Positions 1-8,288 of a stretch of DNA of 38,214 bases are shown here, piece after piece; within the stretch, counting starts at the first letter, position 1, and each line of letters starts with the position of its first letter. The stretch covers positions 1-38,214 of the forward strand of contig NZ_JACHBD010000024.1 of assembly GCF_014200175.1 (NCBI RefSeq). Direction: 5' to 3'. The DNA is from Rhizobium lentis. GTDB lineage: Bacteria > Pseudomonadota > Alphaproteobacteria > Rhizobiales > Rhizobiaceae. The position numbers and the translations under genes are program-made. Under the pieces are notes generated by a model. It was not told the origin of the DNA and did not search any database. It saw only the letters and a list, made by a program, of their open reading frames with translations.

Positions 1-2
1 TC

Positions 3-47
3 GCTTATGAACGGCTCATCGGCACCCCCGCCGAGCTGAGCCAATAA
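3..47 (+). CDS. 3' end of an unidentified gene, cut by the window edge
   Basis: An open frame enters from the left edge and stops with TAA at 45-47. It gives only fourteen residues (ending TPAELSQ). It could be the C-terminus of a transposase, because three copies of a TTCAAA(A)TG motif follow at once, but this is too short to identify. It may also be chance. Confidence 0.25.
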   Translation, partial: AYERLIGTPAELSQ

Positions 48-70
48 TCCCGGAAATTCCAGCTCCCGCT

Positions 71-160
71 GGCCCAAAATTGGGGAGCACTTCAAATGGG
101 CCAGAGCTTACTTCAAAATGGATTAACTCAACGGGGCAAGGTCAGAGATTTTCAAATGAC
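71..160. repeat. Three short direct repeats, possible insertion-sequence end
   Basis: The motif TTCAAATG occurs at 91-98 and 151-158, with a one-base variant TTCAAAATG at 112-120. They follow an A/T-rich near-palindrome around 71-85. Arrays of short repeats just outside the last gene are typical of the ends of some elements, for example the IS21 family. No terminal inverted repeat or target duplication can be verified because the partner end lies outside the window. Positions 48-199 hold no gene that I can see. Confidence 0.25.
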
Positions 161-199
161 GCCGCTTGGTGGCCGATCGCGATGATGCGGTCGATTCAA

Positions 200-901
200 T
201 CATCCGTGAAACCAGGCACCAAGGCTGAGCCGGCGCAATCCTCTAGCATGAGGCAATGGTCTTATCTGATGCTTTTCATGCCCATCGACGTCGAAAAGGA
301 CCGCGCGATTAAACAATGGCAAGAGCTTCAAATTGCTTCCTTGGATTTCCAGCGCACCGCCGTCGGATTCAGACCAGCCCGGAGTTAAATATAGGAAGAC
401 CCCAACCGTCCTGCCTGCCCGCGCGTCACTGTGCGGCGCGATAAAATGCCCTGAAGACATACTATGGGCTTCAAGTACAGGACGATTGCATGGGCGGCGA
501 GACAAACTTTCGATCCAGATGCGAAAATCGTCGCCAGCAAGGACCTGCCAGAAAGCCATGAGCACTAGTCGGTCCTCGACGTCGGTCGCCGCGTCGGAGA
601 GAGCCTCGATCGAATCGAAACGAAAGAAGCGATCACGCACCGGCGTTTGCTCCCACTCTTTCTCGGTGACGAGTTGCGCGCGGGCCGACGGATGCGTTGA
701 CTCCATACGAGGTATGGATGCGAAGCGAGGCTCGAACTTGACGTTTCCAGTTAGGATCGTCGCAAGTTTGATTGCCATTGCCTTCACCAGAAATCCATCG
801 ACACAAAGTAGACGGTTCGGAGCGGCGGCGAGACTGTTTGCCTGGAGGTTGCGGACCGCCGGATCAAGCCAGTCCTGCCACGAATTAAACGATAGGATCA
901 T
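200..901 (-). CDS. 2-oxoglutarate/Fe(II)-dependent oxygenase (prolyl-4-hydroxylase-like)
   Basis: This 233-residue protein carries the facial-triad pattern of Fe(II)/2-oxoglutarate oxygenases in its C-terminal half. The HxD is H157-D159 (APHSDA), the distal His is H211 (H208 is an alternative), and R224 in the closing strand would bind 2-oxoglutarate. The strand between them (VGVFLYLTPGW, then DGGALEI) matches the prolyl-4-hydroxylase-like fold. It would hydroxylate or desaturate a small molecule or peptide side chain; the substrate is unknown. The ATG at 901 overlaps the upstream methyltransferase stop in an ATGA arrangement, which decides the start over a longer TTG option at 940. It is the last gene of the operon. 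The N-terminal 100 residues match nothing I recognise. Confidence 0.75.
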   Translation of the reverse strand: MILSFNSWQDWLDPAVRNLQANSLAAAPNRLLCVDGFLVKAMAIKLATILTGNVKFEPRFASIPRMESTHPSARAQLVTEKEWEQTPVRDRFFRFDSIEALSDAATDVEDRLVLMAFWQVLAGDDFRIWIESLSRRPCNRPVLEAHSMSSGHFIAPHSDARAGRTVGVFLYLTPGWSESDGGALEIQGSNLKLLPLFNRAVLFDVDGHEKHQIRPLPHARGLRRLSLGAWFHG

Positions 902-1872
902 CGGCGTAGCACCATTGCAGAACAACCCATTGGACGCCAAGGTATACCACGATCAAAGACTTCCGTTGGACGTGAGCCTCTGAATAAGGCGGAAAATGCA
1001 ACTACTAGGCGAGTTATTGAAGGCCTTGGCCGAACGAAAAGCCAACGATCGCGAATCCTTAAACGAGGTTCAGAGGGCACCCCGACAGATAAAAGCAACG
1101 TCTGTAGCAAAGGCGTAATTGCTTCTGGAAGGCTCCAGACGATCGACCGAGGTGTCGCAATCTCCCGAAACCCGTGTTTACGCAACCATTGCTCGGTCGC
1201 CTGAGACCCAACCACGAGCCGAATTTCCCCGCGTGGTCGTAAAACACGTAACATCTCTGCTAACCCAGACTTTCCACCCCGCTCCTCACTGATCTGGAAA
1301 CCCATGCTTGAAACCACTGCATCGACGGATGCGTCGGGAAGTGGAATTGCGGAGAAGGAACCGACTTTACAGCACACGTTTCTCGCATCCTCTGACCGAA
1401 GGCTCAGAGTTCGTAGCAGTGGTTCTGAGGGATCAATGGCGACCACCTCCTTCGCATAGTTGGCTAAATGCAGAGTGAGCTTGCCGGAGCCTGCAGCAAC
1501 CTCTGCCAGCCGCAAACCGTGAAATATGTTGCTTGGGAAAAGTTCGGTAAAGGGAAACTCTTGGCAAGCCGAGAACGCGTCGTAGCTTTCCGGAAAGCGC
1601 TGATACACGATCTCCCAAAAGTAAATCGAAAGAATCTTCGATGCTGCCCTAATTTGTTCCGCGCGATCATCAGGGGGTTCTCCTTTCGCTCCATCAAGAT
1701 AGGCGAGACAATCTGGCCCTAGCTTTTTCATCAAACGACCGTGGGCAGGGGGTGCGAGAGTTCCGAAGGCGGCGCGTAGTTCGCGTGGGCTAATCGCGTG
1801 TTCCCAAGGGCGGAAGTTGTCCGCCAGATAGCGTGGTTCAAATTCCTCAAAGTGTGCGAGCGTCGGAAGCAT
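898..1872 (-). CDS. Class I SAM-dependent methyltransferase with N-terminal extension
   Basis: The protein has 324 residues. The SAM-binding motif I is at about 122-133 (AEVAAGSGKLT), the acidic end of strand 2 is at IDPSEP, and the post-motif region VDAVVSSMGF follows, so it is a Rossmann-type methyltransferase. About 120 residues before the domain are helical and of unknown function. They may recognise the substrate. The ATG at 1872 shares one base with the stop of the preceding methyltransferase (TGATG), so translation is probably coupled. Two different methyltransferases in a row suggest two separate methylations in one pathway. The methyl acceptor cannot be told from the sequence. Confidence 0.75.
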   Translation of the reverse strand: MLPTLAHFEEFEPRYLADNFRPWEHAISPRELRAAFGTLAPPAHGRLMKKLGPDCLAYLDGAKGEPPDDRAEQIRAASKILSIYFWEIVYQRFPESYDAFSACQEFPFTELFPSNIFHGLRLAEVAAGSGKLTLHLANYAKEVVAIDPSEPLLRTLSLRSEDARNVCCKVGSFSAIPLPDASVDAVVSSMGFQISEERGGKSGLAEMLRVLRPRGEIRLVVGSQATEQWLRKHGFREIATPRSIVWSLPEAITPLLQTLLLSVGVPSEPRLRIRDRWLFVRPRPSITRLVVAFSALFRGSRPTEVFDRGIPWRPMGCSAMVLRR

Positions 1873-2591
1873 CAGGTGGACGCCCTCACACGCAGTCGGT
1901 CGAATGGCTCGTCATCCTTGCCTCCTGTACAGAGTTCTACGTCGGAGAACCCCGCCTGTAGCAGCCAGTCTCTAAGTTCTGGGAACGCAAGAAGCCGAAC
2001 CGAAAATTCGATCGCTTTACCTTCTTGTTTGCCTTCCTCGACGTAGATGCGGTCCGTCCGCAGATGGCCCGACCGCGAGTCGTATTTAAGCCGATCGATC
2101 ATCAGTGAAGTCCCAAGTTCGACAACTATCGCATCCTTGAGCCGTGGGAGGAGAAAGTCCTTGTTCACAAGGTCCATTACGAAGATCCCGTTGTGATTTA
2201 GGCTTTCCCGAACACTTTTCAGAACGGTGCGGCACGCTTGATCATCGCAAAGGCCAAAGGAGGTGAACCAGGAGATGGCGACATCGTATCGCTTGGGAAG
2301 CGGTCCATTTGCGATATCCCATTCGAATACATCGACTGCTTGGCCCGCAGCTGCAGCTCTCGTCGCCGCCTCCGCCACCATGACTTTACTGGCATCCATG
2401 CCGGTCGCGCTGAAGCCGCGTTTTGCGAGCTCCCTGAGCAATCTTCCCTCACCACATCCAATTTCGATGAAGGACGTCTGTGAACCGGCGCGCGACATTC
2501 GAACAATGTCATCGACGTCCCGCGACGCACGACCTATCAGACCATCGTGGAAGCGAATGTATCGCTCGTCGAAGACATCGTTGAAGTTCAA
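1872..2591 (-). CDS. Class I SAM-dependent methyltransferase
   Basis: This 239-residue protein has a clear SAM-binding motif I at 42-50 (IEIGCGEGR), an acidic residue after strand 2 (GMDASKVM), and a strand-4 segment YDVAISWFTSFG. This makes it a stand-alone class I methyltransferase of the size typical for small-molecule O-, N- or C-methylation. The start is TTG at 2591: its four-base TTGA overlap with the stop of the aldo/keto reductase gene and a GGGAG ribosome site nine bases upstream both support it. The next in-frame ATG would remove about 31 residues. It belongs to the operon with the radical SAM genes. The target is unknown. Confidence 0.78.
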   Translation of the reverse strand: MNFNDVFDERYIRFHDGLIGRASRDVDDIVRMSRAGSQTSFIEIGCGEGRLLRELAKRGFSATGMDASKVMVAEAATRAAAAGQAVDVFEWDIANGPLPKRYDVAISWFTSFGLCDDQACRTVLKSVRESLNHNGIFVMDLVNKDFLLPRLKDAIVVELGTSLMIDRLKYDSRSGHLRTDRIYVEEGKQEGKAIEFSVRLLAFPELRDWLLQAGFSDVELCTGGKDDEPFDRLRVRAST

Positions 2592-3508
2592 TGTTCTGCA
2601 CTCCCAAGTTGCCGCTGAACTGCATTTCTGAACTCCGGGTATGTTGCGAGAGTCAGGGCGCGCAACGATGAACGAAGCTGCGGAACACTTCGTGGCCCTA
2701 TCACAACTCTATCTACCGATGGCGAACACAGGCAAAAAGCTAAAGCTCGCTCAGCACGCGAAAAACCTGAATACTCTTCAAAGCTTTTATGAAAGCCATT
2801 CGACATCGCGCACAGACCCACTTTAACAGATTCAGAGAACCGAGAACGCAAATCATCGTCAGAGAATGGGTCGGTAGCATTGCGCGTCGCGAGGAAGCCG
2901 TATGCTAGTGGCTGCATTCCCCAGATGATCCAGCCACGCAACTTCGCCTCTCGTAGGGACGGCAACGCTCGATGCCATTGGATGCCGTTGTATTCGATCT
3001 GCAAAATGCCACCGGTAGTCTGGGGCAGATCCGTCACATCGAGATTATGGGTTGCGATGCCCATCGCATCCGCATTCAGGCGAACGGCAACAGTCTTCAG
3101 GAACGCGTGCAAATCACGGGAGTGAAGTAGTGCGGTTGGTGGATCTTTGATCATAATCGCATCAGGAGCAAAGCCAAGCAAGGCGGTAGCCGCCTCGAAC
3201 TCCTTTGAAATATCATCTGCGGCGACGCGCGATACCGGTCTCCCTGCTTCATAAGGCCTCCCAAGTTTTATCCCAATCTTGGGTCTACGGTGAGTGTCGC
3301 CCAGCCAGCGGGCAAGTCGCCTCATTGACTCTCCGTTGCCGTATCCGGGAGCAACGTCGAACCAACCAATTCCTGCAGCCGCGGCCTCGTTGCAAACTTG
3401 GTTAAATTCATCCCAGGAGACGTGTCCGTAGGAAGCTGGTCCTAGCCCAGTACGATGTATGCCGCCCAGGCCCCAGGTGCCCAGGACAAGTCTGTCAGCG
3501 GGTGTCAT
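2588..3508 (-). CDS. Aldo/keto reductase family protein
   Basis: From the ATG at 3508 the protein has 306 residues, the normal aldo/keto reductase length. It opens with LGTWGLGG and shows the family Asp and Tyr (D51, Y56 in FDVAPGYG) and Lys (K81 in GIKLG). The fourth catalytic position, usually His in a V/L-H-D-P context, reads K121-D122 (IMIKDPP), so activity may differ from ordinary NADPH carbonyl reduction. The C-terminal VVIGPRS segment is the usual cofactor-binding strand. Starting at 3508 gives a 14-nt overlap with the cupin gene. A longer TTG frame from 3628 would overlap by 134 nt and has a non-family N-terminus. Its likely role is a redox step in the cluster's pathway. Confidence 0.78.
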   Translation of the reverse strand: MTPADRLVLGTWGLGGIHRTGLGPASYGHVSWDEFNQVCNEAAAAGIGWFDVAPGYGNGESMRRLARWLGDTHRRPKIGIKLGRPYEAGRPVSRVAADDISKEFEAATALLGFAPDAIMIKDPPTALLHSRDLHAFLKTVAVRLNADAMGIATHNLDVTDLPQTTGGILQIEYNGIQWHRALPSLREAKLRGWIIWGMQPLAYGFLATRNATDPFSDDDLRSRFSESVKVGLCAMSNGFHKSFEEYSGFSRAERALAFCLCSPSVDRVVIGPRSVPQLRSSLRALTLATYPEFRNAVQRQLGSAEH

Positions 3509-4142
3509 CGACTCTACAGTCACTTGGCCGTTTCGCGGGTAGCGAAGGCAGTCTATCGAGAAGCTCAAGGACCATTGCCTTTTCCTCTGAAAGTTGAGGG
3601 GGATTAACGATGCGCCTTGAGCGCTCAACCGGTGTGCGCAGCGGGGATCTAACCATCAACGTAACGGTCCCTGGTTCAGGTGCGAAAACATGATGAAAGG
3701 CGCTGTGGGGCAGGTAGTAGCCATCACCTACGGCACACTTCATTTGCTTTCCGAAACGGAGCTTTGGGATCGTAAGGTCACCCTCGTTTATAAACAGCCA
3801 TTGTACATAGCCGCCGCGAAGGATACGTGCCCCAAAATCAAAGTGATGGCGGTGTGCAGACTGCTTTTTTAGAGAAGCCAATCGCGAATACTCTGCGACG
3901 TCAAACCAATTTATGACTACCGTTGCGCTACTATTTGCAGCTATGCATATCGAGCGTGGCTGTATATCTTCTGGCTCCGGGTGTAGGTTCGCTAACCGAA
4001 TTAGTTCTTTATCGCTAATGGATCGCAATAGGTCTGAGACAACAGATGGCCAATCGTCCCGCGTGAACAGAAGTTTTGTCACATCCTGTGCGAAAGAAGC
4101 CTCGTCGAGACTTACACTAAACAAGATTGAAACGTCCACCAT
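3495..4142 (-). CDS. Cupin-fold protein
   Basis: The protein has 215 residues. A His-rich motif (SAHRHHFDFG; H97, H99, H100) is followed after a strand-rich stretch by G139-D140 and a second His group (LPHSAFHHVF; H146, H150, H151), which matches the two metal-binding motifs of a cupin barrel. It could be a metal-dependent dioxygenase, isomerase or binding protein; the substrate is not predictable. The ATG at 4142 follows an AGGAGG ribosome site (slightly close), whereas the ATG at 4160 has none, so the shorter form is preferred. The start lies inside the last codons of the B12 radical SAM gene, so the two are probably coupled. The first 70 residues are unassigned. Confidence 0.65.
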   Translation of the reverse strand: MVDVSILFSVSLDEASFAQDVTKLLFTRDDWPSVVSDLLRSISDKELIRLANLHPEPEDIQPRSICIAANSSATVVINWFDVAEYSRLASLKKQSAHRHHFDFGARILRGGYVQWLFINEGDLTIPKLRFGKQMKCAVGDGYYLPHSAFHHVFAPEPGTVTLMVRSPLRTPVERSRRIVNPPQLSEEKAMVLELLDRLPSLPAKRPSDCRVDDTR

Positions 4143-5799
4143 CGACCTCCTGCCTCGCATTGGATGTATTGTAGCGATCTATCAGGTCGAGCTGTGAAAC
4201 ATACCTAATGCCACCCTCGCGTTGTTGTAGATAGATGGCGACCAAGCTTTGTTTGACCTTCAGGTCGTCGACAGCTTCGTCTATTTCCACGATAGCTTCG
4301 GTTAGTATCTCTCCAGGTGTTTTGCCTCCATGTCTTATCAATCTCAGGGAACGTAGCACTGGCTGAGACAACATACGATTGGCACTTTCCTCAAATGCGT
4401 CCAATACGCGTTGGGTCTCGTCGGTCCGAGCTGGAGGGCGGCGGCGCCACTCGTACGTAATCGCCGACTGGGCGGTTGCTATAAAGTTCATGAAAGAGAT
4501 GAACTTCTCGGCGCTGATCGAAGCCACCGCCTTAACGATAGCGACGCCTGGGTCTAGGTAGCTACTAGTCATCTCCAAAGCTCCCTCGTTTAGCTGCCCC
4601 TGTCGCCTCATGTCGGCAGTGAGAGGAGCGCCATAGTGAGGGTCGACCGCGCTGTTGATTGTGGTGGGTTTGAGCTCTCCTATTTCCTTCAAAAAATCTA
4701 ACCCAAGTTGAACTGTGTCCAGGGTGCTTCGGTAGTTGAAGAGCATAAATCCGGGCTGAAATGATAGTCCGAGCGATTTGACAGTGCGAACAGCGGCAAC
4801 ATTTTGCTCTACGCTATGGCCTTTGCCATAGAGCTTAAGATCTGCGCCAGAGCCTGCCTCGAGGCCAATGAAGACGTGCGCTAGACCGGCTCGCGCAAGC
4901 GGCTCAATCAATTCCGGCACAGCGTTTTCTGCGCGGCATGACATCGCAAAACTGACAGGAAGGTTCAGCGCAGAAAGTTCACGGGCGAACACATTTGCTC
5001 TCGCGCGACCTTCTTGCCCTCCTCCGAAAAACTCGTCATCAACAACTAGAATCTCACGCAGGCCAAATCGGTCATGCAAAGACGCAATCTCGCGCGCACA
5101 GCCTTCCGGATCGCGAGCAAGCCAGTCACCGGCGGCTAGGCGCCGGCCGTTTTCAAGACCGTAGAAACGTGGAACGCTACAAAACGAGCATCGGGCATGA
5201 CACCCGCGGCTGGTTGAAACCGCAACCAGCCCGTCTCGTCGGATGACATCTGCGGTGAGGTCACGCGCTGGGTTCCCAAGTTCATCTAGATTCCGAATTC
5301 GCCTCACCGGCTGCTCTATCACTTGGTCGTTACGTCGGAACGCTACGCCGGGAGCATCTCGCCAATCCCTGCCAGTTGCCAGGGCATCCGCGATAGCAAC
5401 GATGGTTTGCTCGCCCTCGCCGCGAACAACCCCATCGATTGTTGGCACTTGTTCGAGGATACTGCGCGCAAAAAATGAGACGGCATGACCTCCAACCACG
5501 ATTGGCCCTCGGAACCCAGAGTCGTAAAGAAGCGCAGTAATCTTGCCGAGGTTAGTGGGGAACTTCTGCAAGACCGTTGTAAATCCTACAGCGTCCGACC
5601 TTTCGTTGAGAATTCGATTGACAGTTTCCTCGTCAGTCCAATCTTCGAGCATTCCATCAAGGAGGACGGCGTCGTGTCCATTTCGCCGTAGGGCCGAGGC
5701 TAAGTAGGCGATTGCCAAGCTTTCCACCGGCTTTGAGAATTTGTGAAGCACCTCTACTGGCGGGCGAACTAAGGCGAAACGGATCGGATGGCTTCGCAT
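4117..5799 (-). CDS. B12-binding-type radical SAM enzyme
   Basis: This 560-residue protein has the standard two-part layout. Residues 1-145 form a cobalamin-binding-like domain ending in the typical VVRGEGEQT segment. A radical SAM core follows, with the cluster-binding motif C200-H-A-R-C204-S-F-C207 (CX3CX2C). The core continues through ILVVDDEF and GLEAGSG, and a C-terminal helical domain follows. Members of this class use SAM and often methylcobalamin for methyl transfer to unactivated carbon, ring closure or other radical chemistry on peptides, lipids or small molecules. The start ATG has GAGG eight bases upstream and lies ten bases after the preceding radical SAM gene. The family assignment is firm; the reaction is not known. 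Confidence 0.88.
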   Translation of the reverse strand: MRSHPIRFALVRPPVEVLHKFSKPVESLAIAYLASALRRNGHDAVLLDGMLEDWTDEETVNRILNERSDAVGFTTVLQKFPTNLGKITALLYDSGFRGPIVVGGHAVSFFARSILEQVPTIDGVVRGEGEQTIVAIADALATGRDWRDAPGVAFRRNDQVIEQPVRRIRNLDELGNPARDLTADVIRRDGLVAVSTSRGCHARCSFCSVPRFYGLENGRRLAAGDWLARDPEGCAREIASLHDRFGLREILVVDDEFFGGGQEGRARANVFARELSALNLPVSFAMSCRAENAVPELIEPLARAGLAHVFIGLEAGSGADLKLYGKGHSVEQNVAAVRTVKSLGLSFQPGFMLFNYRSTLDTVQLGLDFLKEIGELKPTTINSAVDPHYGAPLTADMRRQGQLNEGALEMTSSYLDPGVAIVKAVASISAEKFISFMNFIATAQSAITYEWRRRPPARTDETQRVLDAFEESANRMLSQPVLRSLRLIRHGGKTPGEILTEAIVEIDEAVDDLKVKQSLVAIYLQQREGGIRYVSQLDLIDRYNTSNARQEVDGGRFNLV

Positions 5800-5808
5800 G
5801 AGACTGCC

Positions 5809-8019
5809 TCAAAACAAAAACTGTTGGCATTCCACTGTTGCCAGCGGCATGCCTAAGTTAGTAGCAAGGTCCGACCAGTGACGCCCAACGATGTCGCGAC
5901 CGAGAGCGTTAAAGCCGGAACTTGGGACGACGAGAAGGTCCGCACCTCTCAGTGCGCCATTCAATTCCAGGTCAACGGCCTGTTGAAGGTCTCCGACCGT
6001 CGCCATGTCGAGCACTTGTATGTTCCCCCCGAGATATTTGTTGTGCGCGACCACCCATTTGATTTGTTTGCTCCACTCGGGAAGGAAGTCATCGACGATA
6101 CGTGCCGCAGCCCCTTTCATCAGAGGCGACGTGATAATGGCGGGCGAACTGCATCCGGCGCTCACCAGAACTCTCTCCAATGCCATAGCATCTGAATGGC
6201 CGAGGGATGGCGCTGACACGATCCCAAGGGGAAACAAATATTTCCCAAATACAGGCCTTAGATACGGATATTTTGGGGGCGCTGCTGGGATTCGGCAAAC
6301 GCGCAGACTGCCGGATCGGACGAATTCGACCTGAACCGGCGGGCGCAAGAGCAATGCAAGGCTCGTGAGTTCGGAGCGGCTGCGAATCTCAAAGTCACCG
6401 AGACGGGTGATGATGTCGCCCGGTTGCAGCCCGGCAATCGAAGCAGGGGAGTTGGGAATAACTCCCCATATATCAGCGCCGCGATAGAAATCCTGGTGAA
6501 AATTTGTTTCGTACGCGCTTGGAATTGAGACTATCGGAATTGGCCATCGGGCACGGGCCTCCTGTACCCAATCGATAACTTCCGCCCACCGCTTCTCGGT
6601 ATCAAAGGGTGGGTCTGGAGGCAGCTTTGCCGTAAATCCAGGAAGATTGACACGTATGAACGCGGCGTCGTTGCGGTTTGCCTCGTCGATGACCATGTCG
6701 AAGTCGCTACGTTTGACGTCTGGAAATGCGGCAATGCTGACACCAAATGGAATTTCTCTACTGCGTAAAAGCTCAAGCGAGTGCGCGGCTTTGGCCGTTT
6801 GACCCGGGCGTTCCTGCATCATTTTTTGCCTGAGGATCGGGTCAGTTGCGTTAAGAGAAACGATCAGATCGACAGGGGCTACTCTCGCGAGAAGATCAAC
6901 GACGCGTTCATCCAGAGGGTTGCCATTCGTGACAAAAAAGAAGGTGGACGCAGTTTTGTGGCGGAGTTCCGTCAAAACGTGAGTTAGGCTGGGATCCACG
7001 AGAAACTCGTTGATTTCCCACTGCGCTTTAAAAAGAGAGTGACGCTTCGAGGGATCATAGTATTTGAGGCGAGTATCGAGCTCGTCACGCGTGGCGACTT
7101 TCGCCCCTCGCGCAATCGCAAGCCCGCTAGGATTTCCGTGAAGATAGCAGAAGCTACAGCTCACATTACACACACGCGCCAGATACTCATAAACCTCCGA
7201 CGGATGCCCATGCGAACTCACAATCCAATGCCGATTGTCCCTGAGCGAGAAACCTTTGATTTCAAGGGTTCCAGCGTCGTCGGAAAAGCGCAGCGTTTGC
7301 GACAACAGTGCCCAATGGTGGGCAAGCAGAAGGATGCGTGGTTCAGTGGCGGCTATACTATGAAGCGGTTGGAGTCGCCGGAGTCCAGGGAGCCGAACTT
7401 CAGCACGAGACCCTAACTGGGGTGCATCGCCGGCAAATGGTGGCGCGCCCCAAGGCCTTACCTGCCAGAGCTGGTCTCCTTCGCGCACTTCCAAATTTAC
7501 AGATAGTCCGTTTGTATCGACGAAATCTACAAGGTCAGCAGCGTGCGACAGCCATTCAGCGGAATAGGCGCCGTCCGATGTAAGGGTGGAGAACTCACGT
7601 TCGGTAGGGGGAAGAGAAAAGGAGAAGACATGCTCGTCGCACTTGTCTGTCCTCTCAAATAGCTGGTTGAACTCCGCCACTGCTTTTTGGCCGGCTACGT
7701 GAAGTAAGCCTTCGCTCTCGCGTTGAAATACGGGGACTGACAGGAAAGATAGCATTCGAAAGTGAAAAAGCGCTAGATCTTCTCCGTGAAGTGCTTGCGC
7801 AGTGGTCGCGATTGTTCGCTCATCAAACCCTAAAGCCGATGCCTTCATTCGAAGGGTGCAAATGTTCAGCGATAGCCCGGCAGATACCACGTCCGTCGCG
7901 CTGAGGACGGCGCCAACGCAACCCTTGAGGTACTGTTCGAATGCCTCAAAGCCGGTCGACAAGCCCGACAATGAAGGCGCTATCAGCTCCGCAAGGGCAT
8001 CCATATGTGTGGCGCCCAT
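5809..8019 (-). CDS. Radical SAM protein with PDZ domain and DUF512-like tail
   Basis: The protein has 736 residues from the ATG at 8019; a TTG at 8034 would add five. The first ~275 residues match no family I know. Then comes a radical SAM core with CX3CX2C (CNVSCSFC, about 284-291), a PDZ-like domain near 515-577 (IPNSPASIAGLQPGDIIT), and a C-terminal domain. That domain contains GGNIQV and ends with a region resembling DUF512. Established proteins combining PDZ, radical SAM and DUF512 exist (TIGR03279 type) but place the PDZ first; here it follows the radical SAM core. It lies 53-68 nt after the small peptide gene, so a peptide-modifying role is an attractive inference. Confidence 0.82.
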   Translation of the reverse strand: MGATHMDALAELIAPSLSGLSTGFEAFEQYLKGCVGAVLSATDVVSAGLSLNICTLRMKASALGFDERTIATTAQALHGEDLALFHFRMLSFLSVPVFQRESEGLLHVAGQKAVAEFNQLFERTDKCDEHVFSFSLPPTEREFSTLTSDGAYSAEWLSHAADLVDFVDTNGLSVNLEVREGDQLWQVRPWGAPPFAGDAPQLGSRAEVRLPGLRRLQPLHSIAATEPRILLLAHHWALLSQTLRFSDDAGTLEIKGFSLRDNRHWIVSSHGHPSEVYEYLARVCNVSCSFCYLHGNPSGLAIARGAKVATRDELDTRLKYYDPSKRHSLFKAQWEINEFLVDPSLTHVLTELRHKTASTFFFVTNGNPLDERVVDLLARVAPVDLIVSLNATDPILRQKMMQERPGQTAKAAHSLELLRSREIPFGVSIAAFPDVKRSDFDMVIDEANRNDAAFIRVNLPGFTAKLPPDPPFDTEKRWAEVIDWVQEARARWPIPIVSIPSAYETNFHQDFYRGADIWGVIPNSPASIAGLQPGDIITRLGDFEIRSRSELTSLALLLRPPVQVEFVRSGSLRVCRIPAAPPKYPYLRPVFGKYLFPLGIVSAPSLGHSDAMALERVLVSAGCSSPAIITSPLMKGAAARIVDDFLPEWSKQIKWVVAHNKYLGGNIQVLDMATVGDLQQAVDLELNGALRGADLLVVPSSGFNALGRDIVGRHWSDLATNLGMPLATVECQQFLF

Positions 8020-8087
8020 AGAACACCCAATCAAGCAAAAGCGAAATATACTTGGGGGATTTACGTAACTGCGCTGAGCATAGCGTG

Positions 8088-8288
8088 CTATACGACATTC
8101 ACAGCTGAAATAGCCGCCGCAAGTTCCTTCGACAGAAGATCAGCCCGCCGCAAAAGATCTTCGCGTGTCCAACCCTTCGCTTTCAATAGCGCGTCGGATA
8201 GGCTCTTATCATTAAGAGCCGTTATTAATTCTTCAGGAGAAATGTCGAGATGATCTAAGCGACCAGGAAGTTTTTTTCCACCAGCCAT
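8088..8288 (-). CDS. Small peptide, candidate precursor or scaffold of the cluster
   Basis: This 66-residue protein has a strong ribosome site (GGGAG, seven bases before the ATG at 8288). It heads the minus-strand operon. It starts with a basic, Gly/Lys-rich stretch (MAGGKKLPGR), continues with an acidic-basic amphipathic helical segment (ISPEELITALNDKSLSDALL, then KGWTREDLLRR), and ends in a small hydrophobic tail (AAAISAVNVV). It has no Cys and no signal peptide. First position, small size, and location next to two radical SAM enzymes are what one expects of a RiPP precursor or carrier peptide. It could equally be a small partner subunit or regulator. No known precursor family is recognised. 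Confidence 0.62.
   Translation of the reverse strand: MAGGKKLPGRLDHLDISPEELITALNDKSLSDALLKAKGWTREDLLRRADLLSKELAAAISAVNVV

Noticed and set aside
333..983. Long plus-strand frame opposite the oxygenase gene
   Set aside because: It mirrors the minus-strand oxygenase gene, has Ser/Arg-rich composition and no motifs.
3508..3628. Longer N-terminus for the aldo/keto reductase
   Set aside because: It needs a TTG start, overlaps the cupin gene by 134 nt and does not resemble the family N-terminus.
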